Source: Candidatus Nitrospira nitrosa (GTDB lineage Bacteria > Nitrospirota > Nitrospiria > Nitrospirales > Nitrospiraceae). From it: a stretch of DNA of 64,000 bases. The translations under genes and the position numbers were made by a program. A model generated the notes under the pieces. It ran no database searches and was not told the origin of the DNA. It was given only the letters and a program-made list of their open reading frames with translations. Shown here one piece after another: positions 51,916 to 61,270 of this stretch; positions within the stretch are counted from its first letter, which is position 1; every line of letters begins with the position of its first letter. The DNA lies in assembly GCF_001458735.1 (NCBI RefSeq), contig NZ_CZQA01000010.1, forward strand, positions 434,001-498,000, in the 5' to 3' direction.

Positions 51916-53763
51916 ATGGTACGCCCACGCACCCTCCAGATTGAGACGATCATCAGGCGAGCAGACCGCCTCATTGCTCACGGCACGAAAACCAGCGCCA
52001 CGTTCACCAGATGGCGGCTGGCGCTCTTCTTGATCGGCCTCATGTGTACCGTCACCCTCTATAAACTCAACTGGTACAACAGCGGCAACCTGTCACTCGC
52101 GCTCTTCCTCGCCATCTTTGTCGCCGTGGCGGCCTATCATAACAAGGTGGAGACCCAGATTCATCGGCTCCGCCAGTGGAAGCACATTAAGCAGACCCAC
52201 CTGGCCCGCATCGCGTTAGATTGGGCAAACATCCCGACAAGATCGGCGGTTGGACCGAGCTCTCACCCCTACGCGACAGACCTCGATCTCTTTGGTCCCC
52301 ATTCTCTGACCCATCTGCTCGACACCACCATCTCTGACCAGGGCCGGGAACGGTTGCACAGCTGGCTCCTCAACCAGCCGCCGTCCCCGGCGGAGTGGCA
52401 TCGCAGGCAAGCGCTGGTCAAGGAACTGACCTCTCGTCCCTTATTGCGTGACCGACTCACACTCGACGCCAAACTCACGGGCGACCAAGAGATCAACGGT
52501 AAGCGGTTGGCTGCGGTCATCGAGCACCGGCTCGGCCTTCCCCACCTGAACACCATCCTTTCCGTCCAGGCCCTCCTTGCCCTGACGACGCTCGGACTGG
52601 GCTTCGCCACGCTGTTCGGACTGCTCCCCGGCTACTGGATGTTTTCGTTCGCCGCCTATGTAGCCATCTACTTTATGACCGATCAGGGAGAGGAGTTGCT
52701 CGAACATGCGGTCGGCCTCCATCACGAAACTGAACGTCTCGCTACGGTTCTTGGCTCGATTGAGCGATACGCCGCGCGACGGGATACCACGCTGGCGTCG
52801 ACCTGGGCCACCCTGATCGGCACCGTTAGTCCGACACGACAACTCCAGCAGGCCGCGCGCACGCTGCACGCCATCAGTATTAAAGCCCACCCCCTCGTCC
52901 ACCTGACGATGAATGCGATCGGTCCATGGGACCTCTGGTTTCTGCGCCGACTGATCCATATCCAAGACCAGATCCAACAGGCGCTCCCGCAATGGCTCGA
53001 TGCCCTGGCTGAAGTCGAAGCCGCGTCGGCGCTTGCGACCTTTGCCTATCTGCATCATGACTACATCTGGCCGACTCCTCTCACCGTCGCTGATGGACAA
53101 CAGAGCGTTCCCCCGACTCTCCGCGCACACCGACTCGCACACCCCTTGCTGCCTCCAGGTACACGTATCGCGAACGATGTGCGGCTGACCGAACTAGGCT
53201 CGATCTACCTCATCACCGGCTCAAATATGTCGGGCAAGAGTACGTTTCTCCGAACCATCGGCATTAATCTCTGCTTAGCTCAAGCCGGTGCCCCTGTGTG
53301 TGCCCAGTCGTTTGAGTGGACCTGGAGCCGGTTGGCCTGTTGCATCCGTGTTGGCGACTCGCTCGATGCCGGTCTGTCGTTCTTCTACGCGGAAGTGAAA
53401 CGACTCAAAACGATCCTCGATGTCACCGAAGAGCGTACCGTGGCTCCCGTACTTTTTCTGATCGACGAGATCTTCAAGGGTACCAACAACCGTGAACGGC
53501 TTATCGGGAGCCAGGCCTATATCACTGCGCTCTCGAGGGGACAAGGATTCGGCTTGGTCAGCACGCATGATTTGGAACTCGCGGACCTGGAACAGGCCAT
53601 CCCACGACTACAGAACGCCCACTTCCAGGAAACGGTGTCGGACGGGGCTCTCACGTTCGACTACCAGCTGAGGCCAGGCCCTTGCCCAACGACGAACGCG
53701 TTAAGAATCATGGAACTGGAAGGGTTGCCTATTTCCCAAGCCCCTCATAATCGGGCACAATAG
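51916..53763 (+). CDS. Membrane-anchored MutS-like ATPase
   Basis: A 615-residue protein with a MutS C-terminal ATPase (domain V): Walker A GSNMSGKSTFLRTIG near residue 436, Walker B FLIDEIFKGTNNRERL near 513 and the SLSTHDLEL-like block VSTHDLELADLEQ. The N-terminal half has two hydrophobic segments (residues about 35-80 and 205-240) and lacks the mismatch-recognition domains, so it is not classical MutS. Such MutS-related membrane ATPases occur in several phyla without a defined role. Its 3' end is part of the 381-bp tandem duplication. Confidence 0.88.
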   Translation: MVRPRTLQIETIIRRADRLIAHGTKTSATFTRWRLALFLIGLMCTVTLYKLNWYNSGNLSLALFLAIFVAVAAYHNKVETQIHRLRQWKHIKQTHLARIALDWANIPTRSAVGPSSHPYATDLDLFGPHSLTHLLDTTISDQGRERLHSWLLNQPPSPAEWHRRQALVKELTSRPLLRDRLTLDAKLTGDQEINGKRLAAVIEHRLGLPHLNTILSVQALLALTTLGLGFATLFGLLPGYWMFSFAAYVAIYFMTDQGEELLEHAVGLHHETERLATVLGSIERYAARRDTTLASTWATLIGTVSPTRQLQQAARTLHAISIKAHPLVHLTMNAIGPWDLWFLRRLIHIQDQIQQALPQWLDALAEVEAASALATFAYLHHDYIWPTPLTVADGQQSVPPTLRAHRLAHPLLPPGTRIANDVRLTELGSIYLITGSNMSGKSTFLRTIGINLCLAQAGAPVCAQSFEWTWSRLACCIRVGDSLDAGLSFFYAEVKRLKTILDVTEERTVAPVLFLIDEIFKGTNNRERLIGSQAYITALSRGQGFGLVSTHDLELADLEQAIPRLQNAHFQETVSDGALTFDYQLRPGPCPTTNALRIMELEGLPISQAPHNRAQ

Positions 53764-54223
53764 CCCACACGAATGACCACCGCAGCCGGTCCAGACCAAC
53801 AACCTGTTTCCCGCTCCCTGCGTAGCCTCCTGATTGTTCAGTTCGACGAAATCTTCAAGCGCACCAACAACCGCGAACATCTCATCGGCAGCCAAGCCCA
53901 TATCACCGCCCTTTCGAAGGGAGAAGGATTCGACCTGGTCAGCACGCATGATTTGGAGTTAGCCAACCGAGAACAGGTCTTCCCACGACTACGGAACGCC
54001 CATTTCCAAGAACCGGTGTCGGACGGGGCTCTCACGTTCGACTACCAGCTGAGGCCAGGCCCCTGTCCAACGACAAATGCCCTGAGAATTATGGAACTGG
54101 ACGGCTTGCCTATTTCCCCAAGCCATCACAATCAGGCACAATAGCCCACACGAATGACCACCGCGGCCGGTCCAGACCAACAACCTGTTTCCCGCTCCCT
54201 GCATGGCCTCCTGACTGCACAGT
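53462..54223. repeat. Tandem 381-bp duplication spanning mutS-like 3' end and lplT-aas 5' end
   Basis: Sequence 53462-53842 is repeated at 53843-54223 with offset 381 and scattered differences. Each unit holds the last 100 codons of the mutS-like gene followed by the first codons of the next gene. The offset is 3 x 127, so reading frames are preserved. The divergence between copies shows that this is an old event rather than an assembly artefact. Confidence 0.9.
53773..54144 (+). pseudogene. Chimeric ORF: lplT-aas N-terminus fused to MutS tail
   Basis: A 123-codon frame created by the tandem duplication. The first 23 codons copy the start of the downstream gene (MTTAAGPDQQPVSRSL...), and the rest copies the MutS-like C-terminus from FDEIFKRTNNREHLIGSQAH to the end. 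It has an ATG and stop and could be translated, but it lacks the Walker A region and is unlikely to be an independent enzyme. It separates two otherwise intact genes. Confidence 0.85.
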
Positions 54224-57200
54224 TCTGCGGAGCCTTCAACGACAATGCCTGGAAACTGATGGTGGCCTTGCTCGCCATCCGGCAGGCGACCGCCGGGATG
54301 GCTCCAGGACCTGAGCTGGAAACCGTCGCGCAAACCCAAACCGCAAAGGCCTTCATCATTTTCACCCTGCCGTTGGTGCTTCTCTCACTTATCGGCGGCA
54401 CCCTCGCCGATCGCGTGAGTAAGCGGACGGTCATCATTACGATCAAAGTCGTCGAGATCCTCTTGATGGCAGCCGGTACCGTCGCACTCTGGATCAATCC
54501 AGCCGGTGGCATGCTTCCTCTGATCGTCCTCTGTGGGATGGGTGTCCACAGTGCGCTCTTTAGCCCATCGAAATATGGAATTCTTCCGGAGCTGATCCCT
54601 CATGAACGGCTGGCCGCCGGCAACGGGCTCTTGGAGCTGTGGACTTTTTCGGCCATTTTACTGGGAACTGCTGCCGGAGGCTTTCTCTTGCAGCTGGCCG
54701 GCGACCGGACGTGGCTGGCTCCGCTGGCGCTCACCATCCTGTCGGTCATCGGCCTTGTCACAGCGTTTTCCATTCCGCCGGTGGTGCCAGCCCGCACGGA
54801 GGGTGGCGTGGGCGCAACGCTCCGCATCGCATGGGAGGCAATTCGGACCGAGCGCATGTTGCGCATGGCCATTCCCATGGAAATCTGCTTCTGGACGATC
54901 GCAAGTTTGTTTATGCAAAATGTGATCGTCTATGCGAAAGCGGTGCTCCAACTCTCCGACGCGCAGTCGGGACTTCCGCTCACAGTGCTATCGGTTGGCA
55001 TCGGAATCGGCGCCATATTGGTCGGCAGAATCTCACGAAACCGCGTGGAGTACGGGCTGATCCCCTTGGGTGCCATCGGGGTGTTCCTGGCGCTGTTTCT
55101 ACTCGGCATCCTGAAACCTCTTCTCATGGGAACCTTCTTCTTGTTGGGAGCCCTTGGGATTTCCAGTGCGTTCATCTTCGTGTCCTTAAATGCCATTCTC
55201 CAGTGGAAATCACCGCCAGACCGGCGTGGTGCCGTGATTTCAGTTTCCAACACCTGCGTCTTCACCGGCATCCTCTTGGGCTCCCTGGCCGGGGGTTCAT
55301 TGGCAAACGCCGGTCTTTCCACTACCGGCATTTTCTTGACGACGGCCGGGATGACCGTGATCGGCACACTGTGGGCGCTATGGATCTTGCCGGACACCGC
55401 CATCCGGATGATGCTCGTGATTCTGACCAACACCCTCTACCGTCTCCGAATCGTGGGACAACACCATGTTCCCCAAACCGGAGGGGCACTGCTTGTTCCC
55501 AATCATGTCTCCTTTATCGACGGGTTTCTGCTGATCAGCAGTTCGGATCGCCCCGTGCGATTTCTCGTGGATTCTCAGTATGCCGAGCTACCCATCTTCA
55601 AACCTTTCATGAAGGCGCTCGGCGTGATTCCTATCTCATCCCATGGTGGGTTGCGGATCATTCTCAAGGCGCTCCGGGAAGCGAGCTCTGCGCTTGATCG
55701 TGGTGATCTCGTCTGCATCTTCCCTGAAGGCCAGATCACCCGCACCGGAACGCTCCTGCCGTTCCGGCGAGGATTCGAACGGATCGTCAAGGGGCGCTCT
55801 ACTCCAATTATTCCAGTCCACTTGGATCGCGTGTGGGGCAGCATCTTCAGCTTCAATCGTGGGAAATTTTTGTGGAAGATCCCGGAGCAGCTCCCCTACC
55901 CCGTCACCGTCTCATTTGGAGCTCCTCTGCCTCCCACGACGTCTGTCCATGAGCTGCGCGGAACGATCCGCCAGCTGGGTGAAGCCGCTTGGCAGCTGAG
56001 GAAGCCCCATCGCCGTCCACTCCATCGGGAATTTATTCGTTCGATGCGCCGTGCTCCATTCCGCCTGGCCATGGCCGACCAGAATCGCCCCCACGTCTCA
56101 TCGTTGCAAGCCTTAATCGGGTCAATTGTCCTGGCGAGAACCCTTCGCCCTTTTTGGAGCAAACAGGAGCGGGTCGGCGTGCTTCTGCCACCCACAGTCG
56201 CCGGTGCTTTGGTGAACGTCGCCGCTCCTCTCTGCGGCAAGACCATCGTGAATCTAAACTACACGGTCGGAAAGTCCGGATTGGAAGCCGCGGTACAACT
56301 CGCCGGACTTCGTACCATTGTGACCAGCCGTCTGTTCGTCGAGAAGGCCAAGCTTGACCTGCCGGATGGTCCATCGATCATCTGGTTGGAAGACCTCGCA
56401 AAAACGATCGGCGCGAAGCACAAACTTCAGGCGGCCTTGCTGGCCCTCTTCGCTCCCTGTCACATCATCGAACGGGCCTGCGGGCAGACCACCCCACTTA
56501 CCCCTGACAGCCTAGCCACGATCATTTTCAGCAGCGGCAGCACCGGCGAACCCAAAGGCGTCATGCTCTCCCATTTCAGCGTCGACTCCAACTGCCAAGG
56601 CGCGACACAGATGCTCCATCTGTATCAAGATGAACGTGTGCTCGGCATCCTCCCCTTCTTCCATTCCTTCGGATACATGGTGTTCTGGTTCGTGATGTCC
56701 AACAATGCCTCGATGATCTTTCATCCCTCGCCGCTTGATGTGACCGCCATCGGTGAACTGATCAGGAAACATGGCATCACCTTTCTCGTCACCACGCCGA
56801 CGTTCTTGCAGCTCTATTCCCGTCGTTGTACTCCGGAGCAATTCAGTTCGGTCCGGGTGATCCTCACTGGTGCGGAAAAGCTTCATGCTCGTCTCGCCCA
56901 GGCGGTCGAGGACACATTTGGAGTTGGACCAATCGAAGGCTATGGAGTCACAGAATGCGCCCCCGTGATTGCCGTCAATTGCCCGGACTTTCGCGCCGCC
57001 GGCTACTACCAACCGGCTTCACGCCGTGGAACCGTGGGCCAGCCCCTTCCTGGTGTGTCGGTCCAAATCGTCGATCCCGACACATACACTCCCCTGCCTT
57101 CAGGCACACCGGGCATGTTGCTGGTGAAAGGGCCGAACGTCATGAACGGGTACTTGGGCCGAGAAGACCTCACTGCCCAAGTGATGCGGGATGGATGGTA

Positions 57201-57594
57201 TATCACAGGAGACATTGCCGCATTAGATGACGATGGATTCCTGACCATCACCGACCGGCTCTCGCGATTTTCTAAAATCGGTGGCGAAATGGTTCCTCAC
57301 GGGAAGGTTGAAGAGGCCTTGCATCAGGTGGCCGGAGCCGACTCCCAGGTCTTTGCCGTCACCGGACTCCCGGACGCCAAAAAAGGTGAACGGCTCGCGG
57401 TGCTCTATACGCTCGATGAAGATCGTATCCCGGGGATTGTGGAACAGCTATCGACGCTCGGACTTCCGAATCTCTTCATCCCAGCCCGCAACCAGTTCGT
57501 GAAGGTCGACGCGTTGCCGGTCCTTGGTACCGGCAAACTCGATCTGCGAGGCGTGAAGCGCATTGCTATGGAGCGGCTGGGGTCGAGCACGTGA
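54154..57594 (+). CDS. LplT-PlsC-acyl-activating fusion (Aas-like)
   Basis: A 1146-residue protein with three parts. Residues 1-410 form a major-facilitator lysophospholipid transporter (LplT-like, FCGAFNDNAWKLMV...). Residues 420-620 are a PlsC acyltransferase with NHVSFIDGF (the HX4D motif, near 450) and FPEGQITRTGTLLPFRRG. Residues 640-1146 are an acyl-activating (AMP-binding) domain, with TIIFSSGSTGEPKGVMLS near 789. Together they match the LplT/Aas pathway, which flips lyso-phosphatidylethanolamine inward and reacylates it. In many bacteria these are separate or paired genes; here they are one chain. The start region belongs to the 381-bp duplication. Confidence 0.93.
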   Translation: MTTAAGPDQQPVSRSLHGLLTAQFCGAFNDNAWKLMVALLAIRQATAGMAPGPELETVAQTQTAKAFIIFTLPLVLLSLIGGTLADRVSKRTVIITIKVVEILLMAAGTVALWINPAGGMLPLIVLCGMGVHSALFSPSKYGILPELIPHERLAAGNGLLELWTFSAILLGTAAGGFLLQLAGDRTWLAPLALTILSVIGLVTAFSIPPVVPARTEGGVGATLRIAWEAIRTERMLRMAIPMEICFWTIASLFMQNVIVYAKAVLQLSDAQSGLPLTVLSVGIGIGAILVGRISRNRVEYGLIPLGAIGVFLALFLLGILKPLLMGTFFLLGALGISSAFIFVSLNAILQWKSPPDRRGAVISVSNTCVFTGILLGSLAGGSLANAGLSTTGIFLTTAGMTVIGTLWALWILPDTAIRMMLVILTNTLYRLRIVGQHHVPQTGGALLVPNHVSFIDGFLLISSSDRPVRFLVDSQYAELPIFKPFMKALGVIPISSHGGLRIILKALREASSALDRGDLVCIFPEGQITRTGTLLPFRRGFERIVKGRSTPIIPVHLDRVWGSIFSFNRGKFLWKIPEQLPYPVTVSFGAPLPPTTSVHELRGTIRQLGEAAWQLRKPHRRPLHREFIRSMRRAPFRLAMADQNRPHVSSLQALIGSIVLARTLRPFWSKQERVGVLLPPTVAGALVNVAAPLCGKTIVNLNYTVGKSGLEAAVQLAGLRTIVTSRLFVEKAKLDLPDGPSIIWLEDLAKTIGAKHKLQAALLALFAPCHIIERACGQTTPLTPDSLATIIFSSGSTGEPKGVMLSHFSVDSNCQGATQMLHLYQDERVLGILPFFHSFGYMVFWFVMSNNASMIFHPSPLDVTAIGELIRKHGITFLVTTPTFLQLYSRRCTPEQFSSVRVILTGAEKLHARLAQAVEDTFGVGPIEGYGVTECAPVIAVNCPDFRAAGYYQPASRRGTVGQPLPGVSVQIVDPDTYTPLPSGTPGMLLVKGPNVMNGYLGREDLTAQVMRDGWYITGDIAALDDDGFLTITDRLSRFSKIGGEMVPHGKVEEALHQVAGADSQVFAVTGLPDAKKGERLAVLYTLDEDRIPGIVEQLSTLGLPNLFIPARNQFVKVDALPVLGTGKLDLRGVKRIAMERLGSST

Positions 57595-57601
57595 TCTATT
57601 G

Positions 57602-58222
57602 ATGCGGGCTACCAAAGATCACGAATCCCACCTGCTACTGGCTTTGGTCGGCACAGGGCTTCTTCTCTCTGGGCTCTCACCGACAGACCGGTTCACGTGG
57701 TTTCTCGAAGCCTTGCCGGTGCTGATCGGCATTCCCCTCGTTATCGGAACGCATCACGTATTCCCGCTGACACCGTTACTCGCTCGCCTATTGGCACTCC
57801 ATGCCGGAATCTTGATTGTAGGCGCCCATTATACCTACGCACAGGTCCCGCTCGGCTATTGGCTGCAGGACCTATTTGATTTCGCCCGCAACCATTATGA
57901 TCGTATCGGTCATTTCGCCCAGGGCTTCATCCCCGCGATCCTCGCACGAGAAATCTTGATGCGACGTGTCCCTCTTCCGCCTGGAAATTGGCTTTTCTTT
58001 CTGGTGTGCTCTATCTGCCTCGCGTTCAGCGCCTCGTACGAATTGTTCGAGTGGGGAGTCGCGCGTTGGACCGGCGAAGCAGCCGATGCATTCCTTGGAA
58101 CCCAAGGAGACGCGTGGGACACCCAGTGGGACATGTTCTTGGCGTTGATCGGATCAATCACGGCGCAAACACTCCTGAGCACACGGCACAATCAACAGGT
58201 CACGGAACTGCCGCCACCGTAG
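57602..58222 (+). CDS. YjdF-like (DUF2238) membrane protein
   Basis: A 206-residue polytopic membrane protein with about six helices (LLLALVGTGLLLSGLS, FLEALPVLIGIPLVIGTHHV, LLALHAGILIVGAHYTYAQV). The motif DLFDFARNHYDRIGHFAQGF and the acidic DTQWDMFLALIG ending match DUF2238/YjdF. Function is unknown, although this family may be a lipid or metal transporter. The frame extends back to 57563, but ATG 57602 avoids overlap with the preceding gene and is better placed. It lies 7 bp after the fusion gene, so it is in the same operon. Confidence 0.86.
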   Translation: MRATKDHESHLLLALVGTGLLLSGLSPTDRFTWFLEALPVLIGIPLVIGTHHVFPLTPLLARLLALHAGILIVGAHYTYAQVPLGYWLQDLFDFARNHYDRIGHFAQGFIPAILAREILMRRVPLPPGNWLFFLVCSICLAFSASYELFEWGVARWTGEAADAFLGTQGDAWDTQWDMFLALIGSITAQTLLSTRHNQQVTELPPP

Positions 58223-59227
58223 ATGATGCCTCAGGACATCGCTTCAAAGACCTTGATCGATTGCCATGTCCACCTGGCCGCTCTGCCGGACGGAGACAAT
58301 GGATGCTTCATCTCACAGAAATTGCTGCGAAGCCCCCTCTTTCGTTTTCTCCTGTGGAAATATGGCCTCTCACCCGCCCATCCGCGTGACACCAACCAGA
58401 AGTACCTCGACCATCTTCTGACGGAGTTACACGCTTCACGGCACGTCCAGAAAGTCGTCCTCCTCGGGATGGATGGCGTCTATGATCACACTGGTCTCCT
58501 CAACCGCCAGCACACGGACTTTCTCGTCAGTAACGATTATGTCTTTAAAACCGTGCAGGCTCACCCAGATGCGTTTCTGGCAGGTCCTTCAATCAACCCG
58601 CAGCGTGAAGATGCCATTGACGAAGTCCATCGTTGCGCCGATGCGGGAGCCGTCCTGATCAAAGTGTTGCCGAACGCCCAGGACTTCAACCCAGCCGATA
58701 AGAACTACAGGCCGTTCTATCGTGCATTGGCCCAGCGCAAACTGCCTTTCTTGAGCCACGTAGGGTATGAATTCAGCCTGATCGGGAAGGACCAATCCTT
58801 GGGAGACCCTCATCGACTCCGCCTGGCGCTGGACGAAGGCGTGACGGTCATCGCGGCTCATGCCTGCAGCTATGGCCTGATGCTGTATGAAAAGTTTCTT
58901 CCCACTTTTCGAGACTTGTGCGAACGTTATCCGAACTTCTATGCCGACATCTCTGCACTCACCCAACCTCATCGACTGAAAATGTTGTTGCACCTCAGGC
59001 ATCATCCGGAACTCCAATCTCGCCTGCTCTTCGGGACAGATTATCCGCTATCGGTATTCCATCTGGCGGCTTGGGGTCGCGTAGGATTGGGCAACTTGTG
59101 GACGATGATCCGCACAAAGAACCGATTTGACCGGCAAGTCGAAGTCTGCGCAGGGCTCAGTCTCCGCTTCCGATCGATCGGAGAGCTATTATCTGAACCG
59201 ACGACCACTAGGGCCACTGACCATTAA
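58223..59227 (+). CDS. Amidohydrolase-type TIM-barrel metal hydrolase
   Basis: A 334-residue TIM-barrel protein related to amidohydrolases: the metal site begins with LIDCHVHLAALPDGDNG, HVGYEFSLIGKDQ supplies a further histidine, VIAAHACSYGLM another, and YADISALTQ plus LLFGTDYPLSVFHL the final aspartate. Substrate is unknown. It starts at ATG 58223, immediately after the YjdF-like stop codon. Its TAA overlaps the start of the sigma factor gene by one base (TAATG), so all three belong to one transcript. Confidence 0.87.
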   Translation: MMPQDIASKTLIDCHVHLAALPDGDNGCFISQKLLRSPLFRFLLWKYGLSPAHPRDTNQKYLDHLLTELHASRHVQKVVLLGMDGVYDHTGLLNRQHTDFLVSNDYVFKTVQAHPDAFLAGPSINPQREDAIDEVHRCADAGAVLIKVLPNAQDFNPADKNYRPFYRALAQRKLPFLSHVGYEFSLIGKDQSLGDPHRLRLALDEGVTVIAAHACSYGLMLYEKFLPTFRDLCERYPNFYADISALTQPHRLKMLLHLRHHPELQSRLLFGTDYPLSVFHLAAWGRVGLGNLWTMIRTKNRFDRQVEVCAGLSLRFRSIGELLSEPTTTRATDH

Positions 59228-59724
59228 TGGATCACGACCAGATACTAACGGCCCTTCGCGAAAGGATTCTTGCGTTTGCGACATCACGTGTATCGAGGGA
59301 TCACGCTGAAGACCTGACACAGGACGTCTTAGCCGTCCTGTACGACAAGTATTCACACGTGACTGAACTGGGTGAACTTGTCCCCTTGGCCTTTCAGATT
59401 CTGCGGTACAAGATGCTGGATGCCCATCGCAAGGCCTTACGTCGCGGTGAGTATAGTCAGGAGTCGGTCGAAGATTTGCCGCTCGCCGATACCGGCGACA
59501 ATCCTATGATTCGACTCGATCAGAAGCAACGAGTTGACCGGCTTCTGACAGCCATCGTGCAACTGGGCGAACGCTGCCGAGAACTGTTCACATGGAAGTT
59601 AGAGGGAAAGAGTTTTCCAGAGATCCAAACCTTGATGGGCCAAGTCTCCATCAATACGATTTACACCTGGGACCTGCGCTGTCGGAAACAACTCCTTGGC
59701 CTCATGGGAGGATCTTGGGAGTAA
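59227..59724 (+). CDS. RNA polymerase sigma-70 family (ECF-like) sigma factor
   Basis: A 165-residue sigma factor of the sigma-70/ECF group. Region 2 runs through ILAFATSRVSRDHAEDLTQD and LVPLAFQILRYKMLDAHRKA. Region 4 is in the C-terminal half (RCRELFTWKLEGKSFPEIQT LMGQVSINTIYTWDLRCRK). The start ATG overlaps the upstream gene. The next gene encodes a membrane protein that could act as its anti-sigma factor or target. The regulon is unknown. Confidence 0.88.
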   Translation: MDHDQILTALRERILAFATSRVSRDHAEDLTQDVLAVLYDKYSHVTELGELVPLAFQILRYKMLDAHRKALRRGEYSQESVEDLPLADTGDNPMIRLDQKQRVDRLLTAIVQLGERCRELFTWKLEGKSFPEIQTLMGQVSINTIYTWDLRCRKQLLGLMGGSWE

Positions 59725-59768
59725 AAAAGTGTTACGTGCTGAGCTGTGAATGTTGAGTGTATGAACGG

Positions 59769-61166
59769 ATGAGTCACGAACTTGAAAAACTACTGGGTGG
59801 GTTTGCGTCAGATACGCTGACGGCTGGGGAAAAACAACAGCTCTACAAGGTCGCGCTCACTGATCAACAATTGTTCAACGCACTCGCTGATGAGCAAGCA
59901 CTCAAAGAATTACTCACTGATCCCGTTGTACGCCGCAGGCTCTTGCAGGCCTTGCAAGCGACTCGCGAAGAACGCACCGGTGGTTCTCGTTCATGGCTTG
60001 ATTGGTTCCGCCGCCCAAGCGGACTTGCCTGGGTCGGGGGGCTTGCCGGCGCAGTCCTTGCCGCCGTGCTCGGAACACATGTCTACCAAGAAAGTCTTCG
60101 ACAAGAATCCCAACTAACAACCAAAGAAGAGACAGCTGGACCTACCGCTTCACAGCCCGTTCCTGTCCCCTCGCAACTGCCCCCTCCTCCAACCAACGAA
60201 CCTCAGGCCACGTCAGAACCAAAGTCCCCTTCGTCACTTCCACCGATGAAAGAAGCACTCACCGGCAAGACATCAGATCGCGTTCCTCCCTCACACACAG
60301 CGCCAGTAGAACGACGCGCCCGCCAGTCACGCCATGACGCTCCAGCGTCGCATGCGGAGGCGGATACGGTTCCAAACAAGACCGAATCAGTCACCAATCT
60401 GTTACACACATCAACTGACGAATCCTCGCCGTCCTCGCATCAACCGACCGTGTCTGCCTCTGCGCCGTCTCAGCCAGCTTCCCCATCTCTGCAAGACCAA
60501 TCCGAAGTAGACAGCGCAGTGTCCTCCCAAGAACGTGCTTCTCTGAGTGCCCGTTTGCTCTTCTATGGAGCAGGACCGCCAGACCAAAAGAAGTCGATGG
60601 CACAGGATACCCGACGACGTGAGAAGGCCATGAGCGAGTCTGATCAGCCTCCAAATCGGTCTGAATTCTCATCCCAACCCTTAGCGATGGCCAAGAGCAA
60701 GCCTGCCTCCCCCATTCAACCAGTGGGCATTCGGTATAGTCTCACCCACAGAGAACCGGCTGAACAGTTCCGAGATAGCACCACGGAGAGAGCGTCGGAG
60801 CTTACCATTGAGTCCAATCAAGAAGGTTACTTACAGATCTGGAGGCACGTGAGCTCGTCAAATCTCCAACTCCTGTTCCCAACCGCTGAAACAGAACCGT
60901 CTCACGCCAAACTCTCGGCCCATACGCCACTGACGCTTTCCATACCATCGACGCCTGGCATGCTCGTCCTTCGATTTGCTCATACAGGCGCAATACCTTC
61001 GGCAACTTTTGATAGCAGGCTGCTGGATGAGTTCACTCGTGGCCAACTACGGGAATCAGTGATGACTGGCGACACCTCCGGTTTCCCTCCACCAATCCAC
61101 TACATCGTCAACCAAGACCCCTCTCTGTCGGAAATCGTTGTGCAAATCGTTCTCCCACGACGATAG
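59769..61166 (+). CDS. Single-pass membrane protein following the sigma factor (anti-sigma or DUF4384-like)
   Basis: A 465-residue protein. The N-terminal cytoplasmic segment (LEKLLGGFASDTLTAGEKQQ, EQALKELLTDPVVRRRLLQA) resembles an anti-sigma-like helical bundle without zinc ligands. A transmembrane helix follows (LAWVGGLAGAVLAAVLG, about residues 93-110), then a long Pro/Ser/Gln/Thr-rich region. A C-terminal beta domain (LTIESNQEGYLQIWRHV) has a DUF4384-like look. Linkage to the sigma gene suggests a sensing partner, but this is inference. Start is uncertain between GTG 59757 and ATG 59769; I take the latter. Confidence 0.7.
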   Translation: MSHELEKLLGGFASDTLTAGEKQQLYKVALTDQQLFNALADEQALKELLTDPVVRRRLLQALQATREERTGGSRSWLDWFRRPSGLAWVGGLAGAVLAAVLGTHVYQESLRQESQLTTKEETAGPTASQPVPVPSQLPPPPTNEPQATSEPKSPSSLPPMKEALTGKTSDRVPPSHTAPVERRARQSRHDAPASHAEADTVPNKTESVTNLLHTSTDESSPSSHQPTVSASAPSQPASPSLQDQSEVDSAVSSQERASLSARLLFYGAGPPDQKKSMAQDTRRREKAMSESDQPPNRSEFSSQPLAMAKSKPASPIQPVGIRYSLTHREPAEQFRDSTTERASELTIESNQEGYLQIWRHVSSSNLQLLFPTAETEPSHAKLSAHTPLTLSIPSTPGMLVLRFAHTGAIPSATFDSRLLDEFTRGQLRESVMTGDTSGFPPPIHYIVNQDPSLSEIVVQIVLPRR

Positions 61167-61207
61167 ACAGAGCCAAGCAACCTGAGTTGATGGCACTTCA
61201 AAAAAAT

Positions 61208-61237
61208 GGGCCGTTCTCTTTGGGAAGAGAACGGCCC
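61208..61237 (-). terminator. Rho-independent terminator of the coiled-coil lipoprotein gene
   Basis: A perfect 13-bp stem (GGGCCGTTCTCTT with AAGAGAACGGCCC) and TGGG loop. On the minus strand it is followed by a T-run (seven T, 61206-61200). It lies about 34 bp after the stop codon of the lipoprotein gene and may also work for the convergent plus-strand gene. Confidence 0.92.
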
Positions 61238-61270
61238 GTGACATTACCGGCAAACGGATCGCGATCTGAT

